DNA from: Sedimentisphaerales bacterium | GTDB lineage: Bacteria > Planctomycetota > Phycisphaerae > Sedimentisphaerales > SG8-4 | Assembly: GCA_016932895.1 (NCBI GenBank) | Contig: JAFGCA010000153.1 | Span: forward strand, 1-5,194 | Direction: 5' to 3' | DNA length: 5,194 bases | Shown: positions 5,087-5,194 of the stretch, piece by piece | Layout: every line of letters starts with the position of its first letter | Position numbering within the stretch: the stretch's first letter is position 1 | Position numbers and translations under genes: made by a program | Notes under the pieces: generated by a model | What the model saw: the letters and a program-made list of their open reading frames with translations, nothing else | Database searches by the model: none | Told to the model about the DNA's origin: nothing

Positions 5087-5194
5087 CTAGCTGGCGGCCG
5101 CGAGCGGTACGAAGGGCTTGATCAGGGCGCCCCTATCCCCCCTACGGCTTGAAACAATGCTCCCGGTGCCACGCCAGATAGCTCGGATGCGGCC
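5087..5194 (-). CDS. possible 3' end of a further gene, partial
   Basis: One minus-strand frame is open from the window edge for 35 codons and ends ALIKPFVPLAAAS before a TAG at 5087. No family is recognisable. The other two frames here also give protein-like pieces (SELSGVAPGALFQAVGG and HPSYLAWHREHCFKP) that stop earlier, so the true frame is unclear and this may be another frameshifted remnant. Its end lies just upstream of direct repeat copy 2. Confidence 0.25.
   Translation of the reverse strand, partial: GRIRAIWRGTGSIVSSRRGDRGALIKPFVPLAAAS

Overview
The window looks like a chromosomal accessory region from a high-GC proteobacterium. The secreted-protein families and the GC-rich intergenic palindromes would suit an alphaproteobacterium such as a sphingomonad, but nothing here fixes the lineage. 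It contains no RNA gene, transposase, integrase or CRISPR array that I can see.

Layout. Positions 1-1755 (+) carry the 3' part of a large gene for a bacterial relative of animal CEMIP/TMEM2 hyaluronan-degrading proteins: a right-handed beta-helix, a Pro/Ala linker coded by a 9-bp tandem repeat, and a C-terminal domain. It converges on a two-gene operon on the minus strand (about 3100 down to 1857): an exported DUF6152 protein and, overlapping it by an ATGA, an exported protein of a family often paired with DUF6152. A good sigma70-like promoter lies at 3131-3159. The real start of the DUF6152 gene is unclear, because no standard start codon is in frame with its signal peptide.

Positions 3176-4068 (-) are decayed. 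They hold a fragment of a small membrane protein with a one-base frameshift and a shrunken alpha/beta-hydrolase pseudogene with three frame changes. The hydrolase keeps its ribosome binding site, its lipoprotein-like leader and the catalytic-His region. Two GC-rich palindromes (3477-3516, 3568-3592) lie between the two remnants.

Positions 4133-5051 form the most unusual part. One AT-richer gene (4313-4954, -) for an unrecognised 213-residue protein, with a winged-helix-like N-terminus and a hydrophobic C-terminus, lies between two imperfect direct repeats of about 90 bp. In the 70-base ungapped core 61 positions match and all nine differences are transitions. One copy precedes the 213-residue gene; the other lies upstream of the hydrolase pseudogene. 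This looks like a single-gene cassette, or a duplicated promoter segment, next to a degenerating locus. The last 108 bases may hold the end of another minus-strand gene.

The CEMIP-like enzyme and the DUF6152 pair are all probably extracytoplasmic. A shared role in handling polysaccharide is possible, but nothing in the sequence shows it.
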